Assembly: GCF_963678635.1 (NCBI RefSeq)
Contig: NC_087069.1
Coordinates: 50,726,938-50,790,937, forward strand
Direction of reading: 5' to 3'
DNA: 64,000 bases
Source: Symsagittifera roscoffensis
Taxonomy: Eukaryota; Xenacoelomorpha; Acoela; Convolutidae
Under the pieces are notes generated by a model. That model searched no databases. It had not been told where the DNA came from and was given only the letters and a program-made list of their open reading frames with translations. This document shows, in pieces, positions 50,389 to 61,106 of this stretch. A program made the translations under genes and the position numbers. Every line of letters begins with the position of its first letter. Positions within the stretch are counted from its first letter, which is position 1.

Positions 50389-51315
50389 TGTGACATTCGA
50401 CCAGAATGGCCAAAATGCAATCTCTGCAGAATTCGGAATTTTAGCAGCAAGCCTTCCGAGTTAATGGTTTTGAAGGATTAACGATGTTATTCGGATGATT
50501 AGCAGAACAGTGAAGGTCAAGATATTCCCGTATTTTAAAATTTTAAATTTTCGAAGTGATGACGTAACATTTCTGAGAAATGCTGAAATGGCCATTTTTA
50601 ACAAAAAGCGAGTGAAAAAAGAGAACAACTTTATCTGTGATAGAAAACAGTACGGAAATCGAGACTGAAAAACGACAACGAACTACAGAATAGCAGAGTG
50701 CGTTCCGAGTTGCAACTATTGCGCTGCTACAATAGTTGCAAGGCCGTTGCGAACAACGGTGAAGGGTGAAAACCAGCCTTCCGAGTTATCGTGAACTTGA
50801 GATTAAGGAGCTTGATTCAGCGGATTCAAGAATCCGGAAGGGTCTCGGGACGGAGACTTTTATTAACTCATATGAACTTTTAGCATCCTGTCATGTCCTG
50901 ACCTGAATTTAACTGATATTTGAATTAGTTTTGACAAGGATGAGGTGCTGAGAGTTGGGGGGGGGGAAGGGTTGATCCATCTTCGATGGAGATGATGATT
51001 TTTATCTACTGAACAAAAACAATAGTAATATAATAAGTAGTAGCCCTGTTTTTAGGAGTGACCTCGTGGTCTGGGGATACTGAGACCCAGCCATGAGCTC
51101 ACTATTTTTGCATGTAATTCAGTTAATTTGAGCTTTCTGGTCGAAGCCGGAGAACAGTAACGTTTTTGTCGACCCCATGTTGTAAAAGACCACCGAAAAG
51201 TACTGGCTTGGTAGAGACGGTGAAAAACATGCAAAGCTCTGTTTAGACGCTAGCCAGTCGTCTTAAGACTTAGTTTTGTTATCCGTCGATATGTATCTTC
51301 CGGGCGAATGTTACA
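50389..51315 (+). repeat. Element 2 3' LTR
   Basis: 927 bp. It is preceded by ACTGTCCGGGGAGTA (polypurine tract candidate, 50374-50388), an 11-base core of which (TGTCCGGGGAG) recurs inside pol. Confidence 0.92.
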
Positions 51316-51690
51316 TTTATCACTTATAGATTCTAAAAATTTGGTGAAAATTAAATTAAAAAAAAAATTCATCGTCGATTTTAGTATACCACCAACCTTT
51401 GATCACTCTCTTATCTAGGGTATAGAGAAGTTGTGGCGTCATGCCTATGAAACACGCTAGCAGAAGAAGACATCTCTTGGTTAGAAACAGCATGGTTTCC
51501 TTGATACGTGGTTCCAAAAACTCAATGATTAGTTGAATGACTTTTGCGATGATTGACGAAAAGAAATGAATGATTGATGACTTTTCAAAGCAAGCAAAAA
51601 AAAAAATTTTTTTGGCGTCAAATTAAATTCACTCAAACTCACACCAAAAATCATTCTTCGGCTCTCCACTCAGCTCGCACGAGCATCCGC
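51316..51690. other. Unique-looking DNA after element 2
   Basis: Contains the possible signal-peptide exon on the minus strand (next entry). Otherwise nothing is recognised. Confidence 0.4.
51397..51493 (-). CDS. Possible first exon encoding a signal peptide
   Basis: The minus strand ATG at 51493 opens MLFLTKRCLLLLACFIGMTP, a basic-then-hydrophobic leader typical of secreted proteins. It runs about 32 codons to a donor-like AAAG/GTTGGT at 51396. No downstream exon can be attached, because the element 2 LTR begins 80 bp further on. If real, the host gene is interrupted by element 2. Confidence 0.22.
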
Positions 51691-51879
51691 TAGCTCTTTT
51701 CCAGTCCCCCTATGATTTTCTGTTTCTATTCAAAATGACTTATCAGGATAAAAACTGAACAGCGTGAACAAGTGAACAAATTATAACTACATTTCTCACA
51801 TGCGAAAGGTCATGTGAACAATTTTTGAAAACTTGTTGTAGTAATTTTACGAGGGGGGTGGGAAACTGGAAAAGAACCC
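51691..51879 (+). mobile_element. Family C short inverted-repeat element
   Basis: TAGCTCTTTTCCAGTCCCCC at the left and GGGTGGGAAACTGGAAAAGAACCC at the right, with flanks ATCCGC and ATCCGT (6-bp duplication, one difference). The termini match family A, the internal sequence is different and a decayed relative lies at about 3183-3290. Confidence 0.8.
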
Positions 51880-52083
51880 ATCCGTTTTATAATGTATTCA
51901 AAGTTTTTACAAGGTTATACATGAAGGCAAATAAGTTTGTCATGACTTTATCAGCAGACATTTAATTATCCAATAAGACGGAACAAAAATTTTACTTCTG
52001 TGAGCTGTTTCTTTTCATGTCGTCACTCGTAAAGCAAAATTAGCAAAAAAAAACAAATTGGTTTATTTTTATTTGACAATTGG
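51880..52083. other. AT-rich spacer
   Basis: No feature recognised between element C and the minisatellite. Confidence 0.4.
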
Positions 52084-53400
52084 AAGTTCAAACAATTGCA
52101 CAACGGTTCAAACGACTGCCTAATATTTTTGGTCTCGGGAACTTCAAACAACTGTCCAACATTTTTTTTCTTGAGTCTTAGGAAGTTCGAAAAATTGCGC
52201 AACTGTCTTGTTCCTGGGAATATCAAAAAACTGCCCTACTTCTTCACTTGCGTCTTGGGAACATCAAACAACTGCCCAATGCTTTTTTCTTGGGACTTTT
52301 TTCTCTAACAACTGCGCAATGTTTTTGGTCTTGAAATGTTTAAACATCTACCCAACACTTTTGGTCAGATTGAATTCACATGACTGCTCGGCTTGTTTTC
52401 AGTTGAGTCTTGGAAAGATCAAACAGCTGCCCAACATACTTTTTTCGCTCGAGTCTTGGAAAGCTCAAACAACTGCCAAAAAACTTTTCACTTGGGTTTT
52501 GGAGAAATCAAATAACTGACTAACGCATTTTTGATTTGAGTCTTGGAAAGAACAAACAGCAACCCAACGGTACTTTCCTGAGACATTGAAAACTCATACA
52601 ATTGCCCGAGTTTTATTCTTGAAATTTTCAAACAACTGCCTAAATTTTTTGGTGTAGAGGAGTTCCATGCACTGCCCGACGTTTTCTCATTTGAGTCCTG
52701 GGAAGTTCAAACAACTGCCCAGCAGATTTTTTTCGCTTGAATCTTGGGAACTTCAAACAACTGCCAAACGATTTTTCACTTTGGTCTGGGAAGATCAAAC
52801 AAATCTCCAACATTTTGGGCCTCGGTGAGTCGAAAGACTGTCCAAGATTTTTCTTCCGATTCTCAGGATATTCAAACAACTGACTATTAGTACTTTTTTG
52901 ACTCTTGGTAAAACGAAACAACTGCCATTGTTTTTTTCTTAGATTTTTCAAACAACTACCTGAAATTTTTGGTCTTGGGGAGTTCGACACACTGCCCGAA
53001 GTTTATTCATTTAATTTTTGGAAAATTCAAACAACTGCCCAGCGAGTTTTTTCATTAATCATGGGAAGTTGAAACAAGTGCACAACAGGTTTTTCCCTTG
53101 AAGTTTGGGCTCAAACAACTGACCCACGTTAATTTTTCAACTCCTGGGAAAATTAATCAACTGCCCACGAAGTTACCAAAAATACACATGGTTGTGGTAT
53201 TGTAATGTTCAAACAAATGCAAAATTTTTTTCACTTGAGTCTTAAAGATCAAACAACTGACCAACGGTATTTTTCGTGAAATTTGGATAGTTAAAACAAG
53301 TGCACAACTATTTTTACTCTTGACTCTACGGAAGTTCAAACAACTGCTCAACACTTATGGTCTTGAGAAGTTTTGATTTAAGAATTTTCAAATAAATGCC
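52084..53400. repeat. Degenerate minisatellite, about 42-bp unit, 30 or more copies
   Basis: The unit is roughly (C/T)TTGGGAAGTTCAAACAACTG followed by CCCAAC and a T-rich stretch ending CTTGAGT. The TTCAAACAACTGCCC core recurs every 35-50 bp from about 52086 to 53385, with many substitutions and small indels. Open frames inside are interrupted and not conserved between units, so I regard it as non-coding. Confidence 0.85.
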
Positions 53401-53424
53401 AGAAATTATTTCTGAAATATAAAA

Positions 53425-53995
53425 CTAAAGATTATGTGCACGTTCAACTCGCTCATACGACCGTGCGATCCTATAAATTTCCTCTGGTATTTTTGTTGAT
53501 TGTGATAATTCTCTTTGGCAATCCGGTTCCCACATGTTCATAATAAAAATATCACGAACATTTTCGGCCGCGTTAGCAAAATCACACCTGCCCGCAAGGG
53601 CGCTCAGTTCCGCGTGGAATTTCTCAAACGTTTCAGTTTCCCTCTGCTTTCTTCCATAGAAGAGTCCTCTCTCATGTGTCACGTTTCACTCGCGTTTGAA
53701 GTCATTTTGGATTTCGTCCAATACCCGTGGGTACCTTTCCGTTTTAACATTCAACGCCGGATTTGGGGCTTTAAATATCCTTTGCGCTTCGTCTCCAATA
53801 GAAAGATATAGATTACACTTGAACTTCTTCTCCGACTGAATACAATTTTTTCCATTTACATCCTCTTGCAACGTTGCAATGGCCGCGGCATTTAACGTAC
53901 GCGCAAAATAAAAATCATCAGGACCAATGTCAAATTTTCCGATCATGCCCCAGTGGAACTTTATGATCCACTCTTCCCGGTAGATTGGGGGTTCT
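53425..53995 (-). pseudogene. gag: Element 3 gag fragment
   Basis: Begins near the ATGCACGGACG at the end of block 1. An open frame (YREEWIIKFHWG.., YFARTLNAAAIATLQED) runs to a TGA at 53686-53688 and continues in the same frame (ERGLFYGRKQRETETFEKFH, LAGRCDFANAAENVRDIFI) to 53425. The latter is a typical gypsy Gag capsid pattern. Downstream gag and zinc-finger parts are missing because the minisatellite follows. Confidence 0.7.
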
Positions 53996-54068
53996 GGCGT
54001 CCGTGCATCTCGGTATGATAGTATATTCAGCGGATTTCCCCCTCCTTTTCATTCCGCTGATTGCGCTA

Positions 54069-54211
54069 TGTTGAAGTATTGAAATGTATAGTAGAGAAAA
54101 AATAGTTGTTTAACTTAAATTGTAAAGCAACTGGAAGGCCTCAAATCTAAATCTTACTGCAACTTTCTGTTTTAGCTCGTACCGGACGATAGAGATCGCA
54201 AGGTCATGACA
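54069..54211 (-). repeat. Element 3 LTR-like segment, block 1
   Basis: 143 bp; minus strand starts TGTCATGACC and ends CTTCAACA, then TAGCGCAATCAGCGG where a primer site would be. Boundaries are inferred from TGT..ACA ends and position between Pol tail and gag start. Confidence 0.5.
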
Positions 54212-54353
54212 GCAGGTCCCCAGACAGAAACAAACAAACTCATTTAATTTATATAAACTCAAACTGGTCCCTATCTCATTCGGGCAACCACAAACAAAAA
54301 TTTATCAACTCATCATTAGCCAAAGTTTTAATGAACAGTTTCAACTTGAAATT

Positions 54354-55299
54354 TCAGGCATGCTCACCAAACCTTTCCCTAAGGTTTTTTATCTCTAATC
54401 TAAGATCGATCCGGTGAATCATCACTCCACCCATTTTATCGACTCCTCTCTGTTGTCGCGTCGATCTGCGCGTTGCCTCCTCAGCCAGCTCTCTTTTATT
54501 ACCGTCGGTTTTTGGTGTCTGTTCTCTATCCGTTCCCGACGGTTCGTTCTCTCCGCTCCCTGCAGTTTTCTCGGCTTCGTCCGTGCGCCCCACGACTACC
54601 CATTCTCTATCCTCATCTTCGTTGCTTTCGTCCTCGCTGTACTCGACTATTCAACTTTTCTTCGTTTTTCGCGCTTGTTCCCTTGCTAATTGGTCCTTTT
54701 CCGCTTGCCTCTTATGCTTTGTAGATTTCTTGGCCCCGAGGTGTTCGCGTCAGTCCCGTTCTCATTTCAGCTTTCTTCAGCCGCCGATCTAAATGAAACA
54801 CCACTTCGCCTTAGTAACGACCCTTTTCCATTTGCACCGTGTGTTTTGTTAATTTTACAATTTTTAATGGTAAACGTTTATACCTTCTTGGGTCCTTTGG
54901 GTCCGTTTTCCCGGTCTTCTGATATAACGTCGTGGTACTGGTTTTGTGTCGTTTTAACCACTCTGGTGCCTTAAGCAAATCTCGTGGTGCCTTGGGATCC
55001 ATCACCTTTGTGGCCTTAGTGTCCGCGTCTGTCTCAATCAGGTCTTTCTCATCCAAAACCCTTGGGGTTTTACGGTTTTCCGGGGCGTAAACGAGATCGC
55101 TACGTTTCTCTCAATCGAGATTTAATTCCACATCAGGTAGGCCACTCGCTTTGTCTAAACAAGATAATTTCTGGTTAATGACATTTTTCCAATTTAGATT
55201 TTTCAATGATGGCTTTTTTGTCAAATTTCGAAGGGCCGTATTTGCTTCTCTTCCATGATAGGCCTCAAATGGCGTTAGCTTGGTCTTAGAATGCGGCAC
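54354..55299 (-). pseudogene. Element 3 Pol C-terminus, block 1
   Basis: 55299-55111, stop at the block-specific TGA, then 55056-54811 and tail 54593-54354. Otherwise as block 3. Confidence 0.6.
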
Positions 55300-56912
55300 A
55301 TTGTAACTTGCTCAGGGCATGGGATATCAGTAATCCAAATTTATAGTTTTTATTTTCCTGGAGATATGTTAGCACGTAGTTTTTTATCGAGCCAAGTGTC
55401 CCTTCGACCATCCCCGTAGCACGGTGGTCCTTAACCGGAGATGTTATAAGGTCAATGCCCTAATAATTACAGAAGTTTTGTATTTCTTTCGCGAATAACC
55501 CAGTTGCTTGATCCATATGTAATTGCCTTGGGTGCCCATGTGTATTTATGTACTTCCTTAGGAATTTTAATACATTTTTAGACTTGTTACTGGAACAGAC
55601 ATAAGCCGACGGCCAATGCGAAAAAGTATCTAGTGCTAGTAGAACATGTTTTTTCCGACCACGTACTTATTTTACCGGACCCCAGAAACCCAATTGAACC
55701 AAATCATTAGGTTCCCTGGGCTTATAGGTGTCCCCCATATCATGTTTTTCAATGTCCGGTTTTGGATTTTTACCTGCTTCTAGGCAGTTTTTACAATATT
55801 TGGCTTTGGCCACAAGGTTTCTTTGCATCAGCGGTATACAGACGTCCTTCGCCGCCCCAAACTTTTTATCCCGCCCATGATGGTTTTGATTTTTGCGATG
55901 CAATTGGCTTAACACTGCTGACGACATGTCCTTTGGTATGGCCAGCCGGCCATCCATCCACAAGCAGTTTTCGCGCATAGCAAAATTGTTGTAACGTTGA
56001 GCGTAATATTGCTCCAATCTGGTAATGATGTCCTTGGCCCGTGGGCCCTTATCTCGGATCGCGTCTCGGATCGTCTTTAGTATCGGGTCCTTTTCCAAAT
56101 TGGCTTCGACTACTTTCAAAATTAGAATCTCAGGGTAATCAATTTTCTTAACTACTCGACTACCAGTAGGCACTATTGAATAAATCCTATTATCATTTTG
56201 CACAAGGGGATAAGATAATCCGGGGAACTGATGGCAAAATGAAATAACAGTGTTTAACTTTTTCGAATTAGTCGGTTTCGGAATAACCGTATCTGGCGGT
56301 ATTACTTCTATATCAGAATCAGAACTTAAACTCGGCGGCTGGTTTAATCGATTTAAAACTACATTGAAGTTTACCTTTGCTGAATAAGTAGAGGTTTCAA
56401 CAATAGCGTAAGGTGTTTTCGGATCGCTTTTCTCGAGTGAATTCATCGCTGACATTTTCTTCGTAATTTTTCCTTTAAGATCACAACTTGATTTTACGTA
56501 CTGAGAACAACGTCTGATTTTCTCGCTTCGGAATTTTGCATATTGCCGCCGGTATGCAAATATCTCGATTCTGATTGGCAAACCGTCGGTTGCATGTAAC
56601 CACGCCCTCTAGTGTGCGCGTGTGCTCACGGTGAATATTTGCATTTTCAAATACTCTTTTAATTTCATTGGAAACAACTTTTCTCTTTGGGTAGGAACAT
56701 GACCGTTCGACCTCTACCGTCGGTTTTTTCTTAATTTGATTCACATTTTGACCCCCAGGCTTTAACTGGTCCTTAGGTTTCAATGCATCGTTGATCATTT
56801 TTATTTTTGCTACCGTAAAATTTTCATCGTAATAACTTGTCTCGGGCGCCGCTGCAGATGGGAACCGAGACAAATAGTCTGCCATTCCCATTTTTGAACC
56901 CCGTCCGTGCAT
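55300..56912 (-). pseudogene. Element 3 integrase, block 1 (same lesions)
   Basis: Linker 56912-56481, zinc-finger part 56581-55667 and core 55666-55300, with identical inactivating changes to blocks 2 and 3. Shared lesions mean the block was multiplied after it was already dead. Confidence 0.78.
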
Positions 56913-56972
56913 CTCGGTATGATAGTATATTCAGCGGATTTCCCCCTCTTTTTCGTTCCGCTGATTGCGCTA

Positions 56973-57115
56973 TGTTGAAGTATTGAAATGTATAGTAGAG
57001 AAAAAATAGTTGTTTAACTTAAATTGTAAAGCAACTGGAAGGCCTCAAATCTAAATCTTACTGCAACTTTCTGTTTTAGCTCGTACCGGACGATAGAGAT
57101 CGCAAGGTCACGACA
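56973..57115 (-). repeat. Element 3 LTR-like segment, block 2
   Basis: 143 bp, same limits as block 1 but starting TGTCGTGACC on the minus strand. Confidence 0.5.
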
Positions 57116-57250
57116 GCAGGTCCCCAGACAGAAACAAACAAACTCATATAACTTATATAAACTCAAACTGGTCCCTATCTCATTCGGGCAACCACAAACA
57201 AAAATTTAACAACTCACCATTAGCCAAAGTTTTAATGAACAGTTTCAACT

Positions 57251-58202
57251 TGAGTTTTCAGGCATGCTCACCAAACCCTTCCCTAAGGTTTTTTATCTCT
57301 AATTTGTGATCGATCCGGTGAATCATCACTCCACCCATTTTATCGACTCCTCTCTGTTGTCGCGTCGATCTGCGCGTTGCCTCCTCAGCCAGCTCTCTTT
57401 TATTGCCGTCGGTTTTGGTGTAGGTTCTCTATCCGTTCCCGACGGTTCGTTCTCTCCGCTCCCTGCAGTTTTCTCGGCTTCGTTCGTGCACCCCACGACT
57501 GCCCATTCGCTATCCTCATCTTCTTTGCTTTCGTCCTCGCTGTACTCGACTATTCGACTTTTCTTCGTTTTTCGCGCTTGTTCCATTGCTAATTGGTCCT
57601 TTTCCGCTTGCCTCTTATGCTTTGTAGATTTCTTGGCCCCGGGGTGTTCGCGTCAGTCCCCTTCTCATTTCGGCTTTCTTCAGTCGCCAATCTAAATGAA
57701 ACACCACTTCGCCTTAGTAAGGACCCTTTTCCATTTGCACCGTGTGTTTTGCTAATTTTACAATTTTTAATGGTAAACGTTTATATCTTCTTGGGTCCTT
57801 TGGGTCAGTTTTCCAGGTCTTCTGATATACCGTCGTGGTACTGGTTTTCTGTCGTTTTAAGCACTCTGGTGCCTTAAGCAAATCTCGGGGTGCCTTGGGA
57901 TCCATCACCTTTGTGGCCTTAGTGTCCGCGTCTGTCTCAATCAGGTCTTTCTCATCCAAAACCCTTGGGGTTTTACGGTTTTCCGGGGCGTACACGAGAT
58001 CGCTACGTTTCTCCCAATCGAGATTTAATTCCACATCAGGTAGGCCACTCGCTTTGTCTAAACAAGATAATTTCTGTTTAATGACATTTTTCCAATTTAG
58101 ATTTTTCAATGATAGCTTTTTTGTCAAATTTCGAAGGGCCGTATTTGCGTCTCTTCCATGATAGGCCTCAAATGGCGTTAGCTTGGTCTTAGAATGCGGC
58201 AC
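57251..58202 (-). pseudogene. Element 3 Pol C-terminus, block 2
   Basis: 58202-57714 and tail 57586-57326. The tail shifts frame after PSGTDREPTPKP because of a one-base loss. Confidence 0.6.
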
Positions 58203-59815
58203 ATTGTAACTTGCTCAGGGCATGGGATATCAGTAATCCAAATTTATAGTTTTTATTTTCCTGGAGATATGTTAGCACGTAGTTTTTTATCGAGCCAAGT
58301 GTCCTTTCGACCATCCCCGTAGCACGGTGGTCCTTAACCGGAGATGTTATAAGTTCAATGCCCTAATAATTACAGAAGTTTTGTATTTCTTTCGCGAATA
58401 ACCCAGTTGCTTGATCCATATGTAATTGCCTTGGGTGCCCATGTGTATTTATGTACTTCCTTAGGAATTTTAATACATTTTTAGACTTGTTACTGGAACA
58501 GACATAAGCCGACGGCCAATGCAAAAAAGTATCTAGTGCTAGAAGAACATGTTTTTTCCGACCACGTACTTATTTTACCGGACCCCAGAAACCCAATTGA
58601 ACCAAATCATTAGGTTCCCTGGGCTTATAGGTGTCCCCCATATCATGTTTTTCAATGTCCGGTTTTGGATTTTTACCTGCTTCTAGGCAGTTTTTACAAT
58701 ATTTGGCTTTGGCCACAAGGTTTCTTTGCATCAGCGGTATACAGACGTCCTTCGCCGCCCCAAACTTTTTATCCCGCCCATGATGGTTTTGATTTTTGCG
58801 ATGCAATTGGCTTAACACTGCTGACGACATGTCCTTTGGTATGGCCAGCCGGCCATCCATCCACAAGCTGTTTTCGCGCATAGCAAAATTGTTGTAACGT
58901 TGAGCGTAATATTGCTCCAATCTGGTAATGATGTCCTTGGCCCGTGGGCCCTTATCTCGGATCGCGTCTCGGATCGTCTTTAGTATCGGGTCCTTTTCCA
59001 AATTGGCTTCGACTACTTTCAAAATTAGAATCTCAGGGTAATCAATTTTCTTAACTACTCGACTACCAGTAGGCACTATTGAATAAATCCTATTATCATT
59101 TTGCACAAGGGGATAAGATAATCCGGGGAACTGATGGGAAAATGAAATAACAGTGTTTAACTTTTTCGAATTAGTCGGTTTCGGAATAACCGTATCTGGC
59201 GGTATTACTTCTATATCAGAATCAGAACTTAAACTCGGCGGCTGGTTTAATCGATTTAAAACTACATTGAAGTTTACCTTTGCTGAATAAGTATAGGTTT
59301 CAACAATAGCGTAAGGTGTTTTCGGATCGCTTTTCTCGAGTGAATTCATCGCTGACATTTTCTTCGTAATTTTTCCTTTAAGATCACAACTTGATTTTAC
59401 GTACTGAGAACAACGTCTGATTTTCTCGCTTCGGAATTTTGCATATTGCCGCCGGTATGCAAATATCTCGATTCTGATTGGCAAACCGTCGGTTGCATGT
59501 AACCACGCCCTCTAGTGTGCGCGTGTGCTCACGGTGAATATTTGCATTTTCAAATACTCTTTTAATTTCATTGGAAACAACTTTTCTCTTTGGGTAGGAA
59601 CATGACCGTTCGACCTCTACCGTCGGTTTTTTCTTAATTTGATTCACATTTTGACCCCCAGGCTTTAACTGGTCCTTAGGTTTCAATGCATCGTTGATCA
59701 TTTTTATTTTTGCTACCGTAAAATTTTCATCGTAATAACATGTCTCGGGCGCCGCTGCAGATGGGAACCGAGACAAATAGTCTGCCATTCCCATTTTTGA
59801 CCCCCGTCCGTGCAT
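58203..59815 (-). pseudogene. Element 3 integrase, block 2 (same lesions)
   Basis: Linker 59815-59384, zinc-finger part 59484-58570 and core 58569-58203. It has the same Asp-to-Gly change, the same TAA after GPVK, the same TAG and the same frameshifts as block 3. The linker here begins MHGRGSK because the gag start has been fused to the pol linker. Confidence 0.78.
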
Positions 59816-59875
59816 CTCGGTATGATAGTATATTCAGCGGATTTCCCCCTCTTTTTCGTTCCGCTGATTGCGCTA

Positions 59876-60018
59876 TGTTGAAGTATTGAAATGTATAGTA
59901 GAGAAAAAATAGTTGTTTAACTTAAATTGTGAAGCAACTGGAAGGCCTCAAATCTAAATCTTACTGCAACTTTCTGTTTTAGCTCGTACCGGACGATAGA
60001 GATCGCAAGGTCATGACA
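59876..60018 (-). repeat. Element 3 LTR-like segment, block 3
   Basis: 143 bp, same limits; differs from block 1 at very few positions. Confidence 0.5.
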
Positions 60019-60160
60019 GCAGGTCCCCAGACAGAAACAAACAAACTCATATAATTAATATAAACTCAAACTGGTCCCTATCTCATTCGGGCAACCACAA
60101 ACAAAAATTTAACAACTCACCATTAGCCAAAGTTTTAATGAACAGTTTCAACTTGAGTTT

Positions 60161-61106
60161 TCAGGCATGCTCACCAAACCCTTCCCTAAGGTTTTTTATC
60201 TCTAATTTGTGATCGATCCGGTGAATCATCACTCCACCCATTTTATCGACTCCTCTCTGTTGTCGCGTCGATCTGCGCGTTGCCTCCTCAGCCAGCTCTC
60301 TTTTATTGCCGTCGGTTTTTGGTGTCTGTTCTCTATCCGTTCCCGACGGTTCGTTCTCTCCGCTCCCTGCAGTTTTCTCGGCTTCGTTCGTGCACCCCAC
60401 GACTGCCCATTCGCTATCCTCATCTTCTTTGCTTTCGTCCTCGCTGTACTCGACTATTCGACTTTTCTTCGTTTTTCGCGTTTGTTCCATTGCTAATTGG
60501 TCCTTTTCCGCTTGCCTCTTATGCTTTGTAGATTTCTTGGCCCCGGGGTGTTCGCGTCAGTCCCCTTCTCATTTCGGCTTTCTTCAGTCGCCAATCTAAA
60601 TGAAACACCACTTCGCCTTAGTAACGACCCTTTTCCATTTGCACCGTGTGTTTTGTTAATTTTACAATTTTTAATGGTAAACGTTTATACCTTCTTGGGT
60701 CCTTTGGGTCAGTTTTCCAGGTCTTCTGATATACCGTCGTGGTACTGGTTTTCTGTCGTTTTAAGCACTCTGGTGCCTTAAGCAAATCTCGGGGTGCCTT
60801 GGGATCCATCACCTTTGTGGCCTTAGTGTCCGCGTCTGTCTCAATCAGGTCTTTCTCATCCAAAACCCTTGGGGTTTTACGGTTTTCCGGGGCGTACACG
60901 AGATCGCTACGTTTCCCCCAATCGAGATTTAATTCCATATCAGGTAGGCCACTCGCTTTGTCTAAACAAGATAATTTCTGGTTAATGACATTTTTCCAAT
61001 TTAGATTTTTCAATGATGGCTTTTTTGTCAAATTTCGAAGGGCCGTATTTGCGTCTCTTCCATGATAGGCCTCAAATGGCGTTAGCTTGGTCTTAGAATG
61101 CGGCAC
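60161..61106 (-). pseudogene. Element 3 Pol C-terminus, block 3
   Basis: Open frame 61106-60618 (KTKLTPFEAYHGRDANTALR, a standard post-core integrase pattern) followed by a Lys/Asp-rich region. TAA at 60618-60620 and a further frame change lead to the charged tail 60490-60161 (KKSRIVEYSEDESKEDEDSE) ending at GEHA. Confidence 0.65.

Larger units (their letters stand above)
26731..51315 (+). mobile_element. Element 2: 24.6-kb gypsy-type LTR retroelement with macro and SGNH domains
   Basis: Direct repeats 26731-27662 and 50389-51315 start TGTGACATTCG and end CGAATGTTACA. They differ at about five bases plus the length of one G tract, so roughly 99.4% identity. The internal region carries a 3-kb leader, Gag-protease, Pol (order RT-RNase H-integrase, so Ty3/gypsy class), a macro-domain ORF, a 2,900-aa ORF and a small terminal ORF. 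All main frames are open, so this copy looks recently inserted and may be functional. Flanks share only TTT (26728-26730 and 51316-51318), not a convincing 4-6 bp target duplication. Most known gypsy elements are 5-10 kb. The extra length comes from ORF3 (8.7 kb), the leader and long linkers in Gag and Pol. Confidence 0.93.
53996..56904 (-). repeat. Element 3 tandem block 1
   Basis: 2.9-kb unit starting (plus strand) at CCGTGCATCTCGG (54002) and ending TTTTTGAACCCC. Compared with blocks 2 and 3 it has one extra stop (TGG to TGA near 55111), so its Pol C-terminus is more damaged. Confidence 0.9.
56905..59807 (-). repeat. Element 3 tandem block 2
   Basis: Second copy, 2,903-bp period to block 3. 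A one-base loss near 57415 shifts the Pol tail frame relative to blocks 1 and 3. The junction with block 3 reads GACCCCCGTCCGTGC. Confidence 0.9.

Noticed and set aside
52023-53354. Open frames inside the minisatellite as a repeat protein
   Set aside because: Frames are broken repeatedly and the peptide repeat is not maintained between units.
52084-53400. CRISPR-like array
   Set aside because: Repeats are diverged, spacing is irregular, and the context is eukaryotic with no cas genes.
53515-53811. 98-codon plus-strand frame over the gag fragment
   Set aside because: Antisense to a recognisable Gag capsid pattern.
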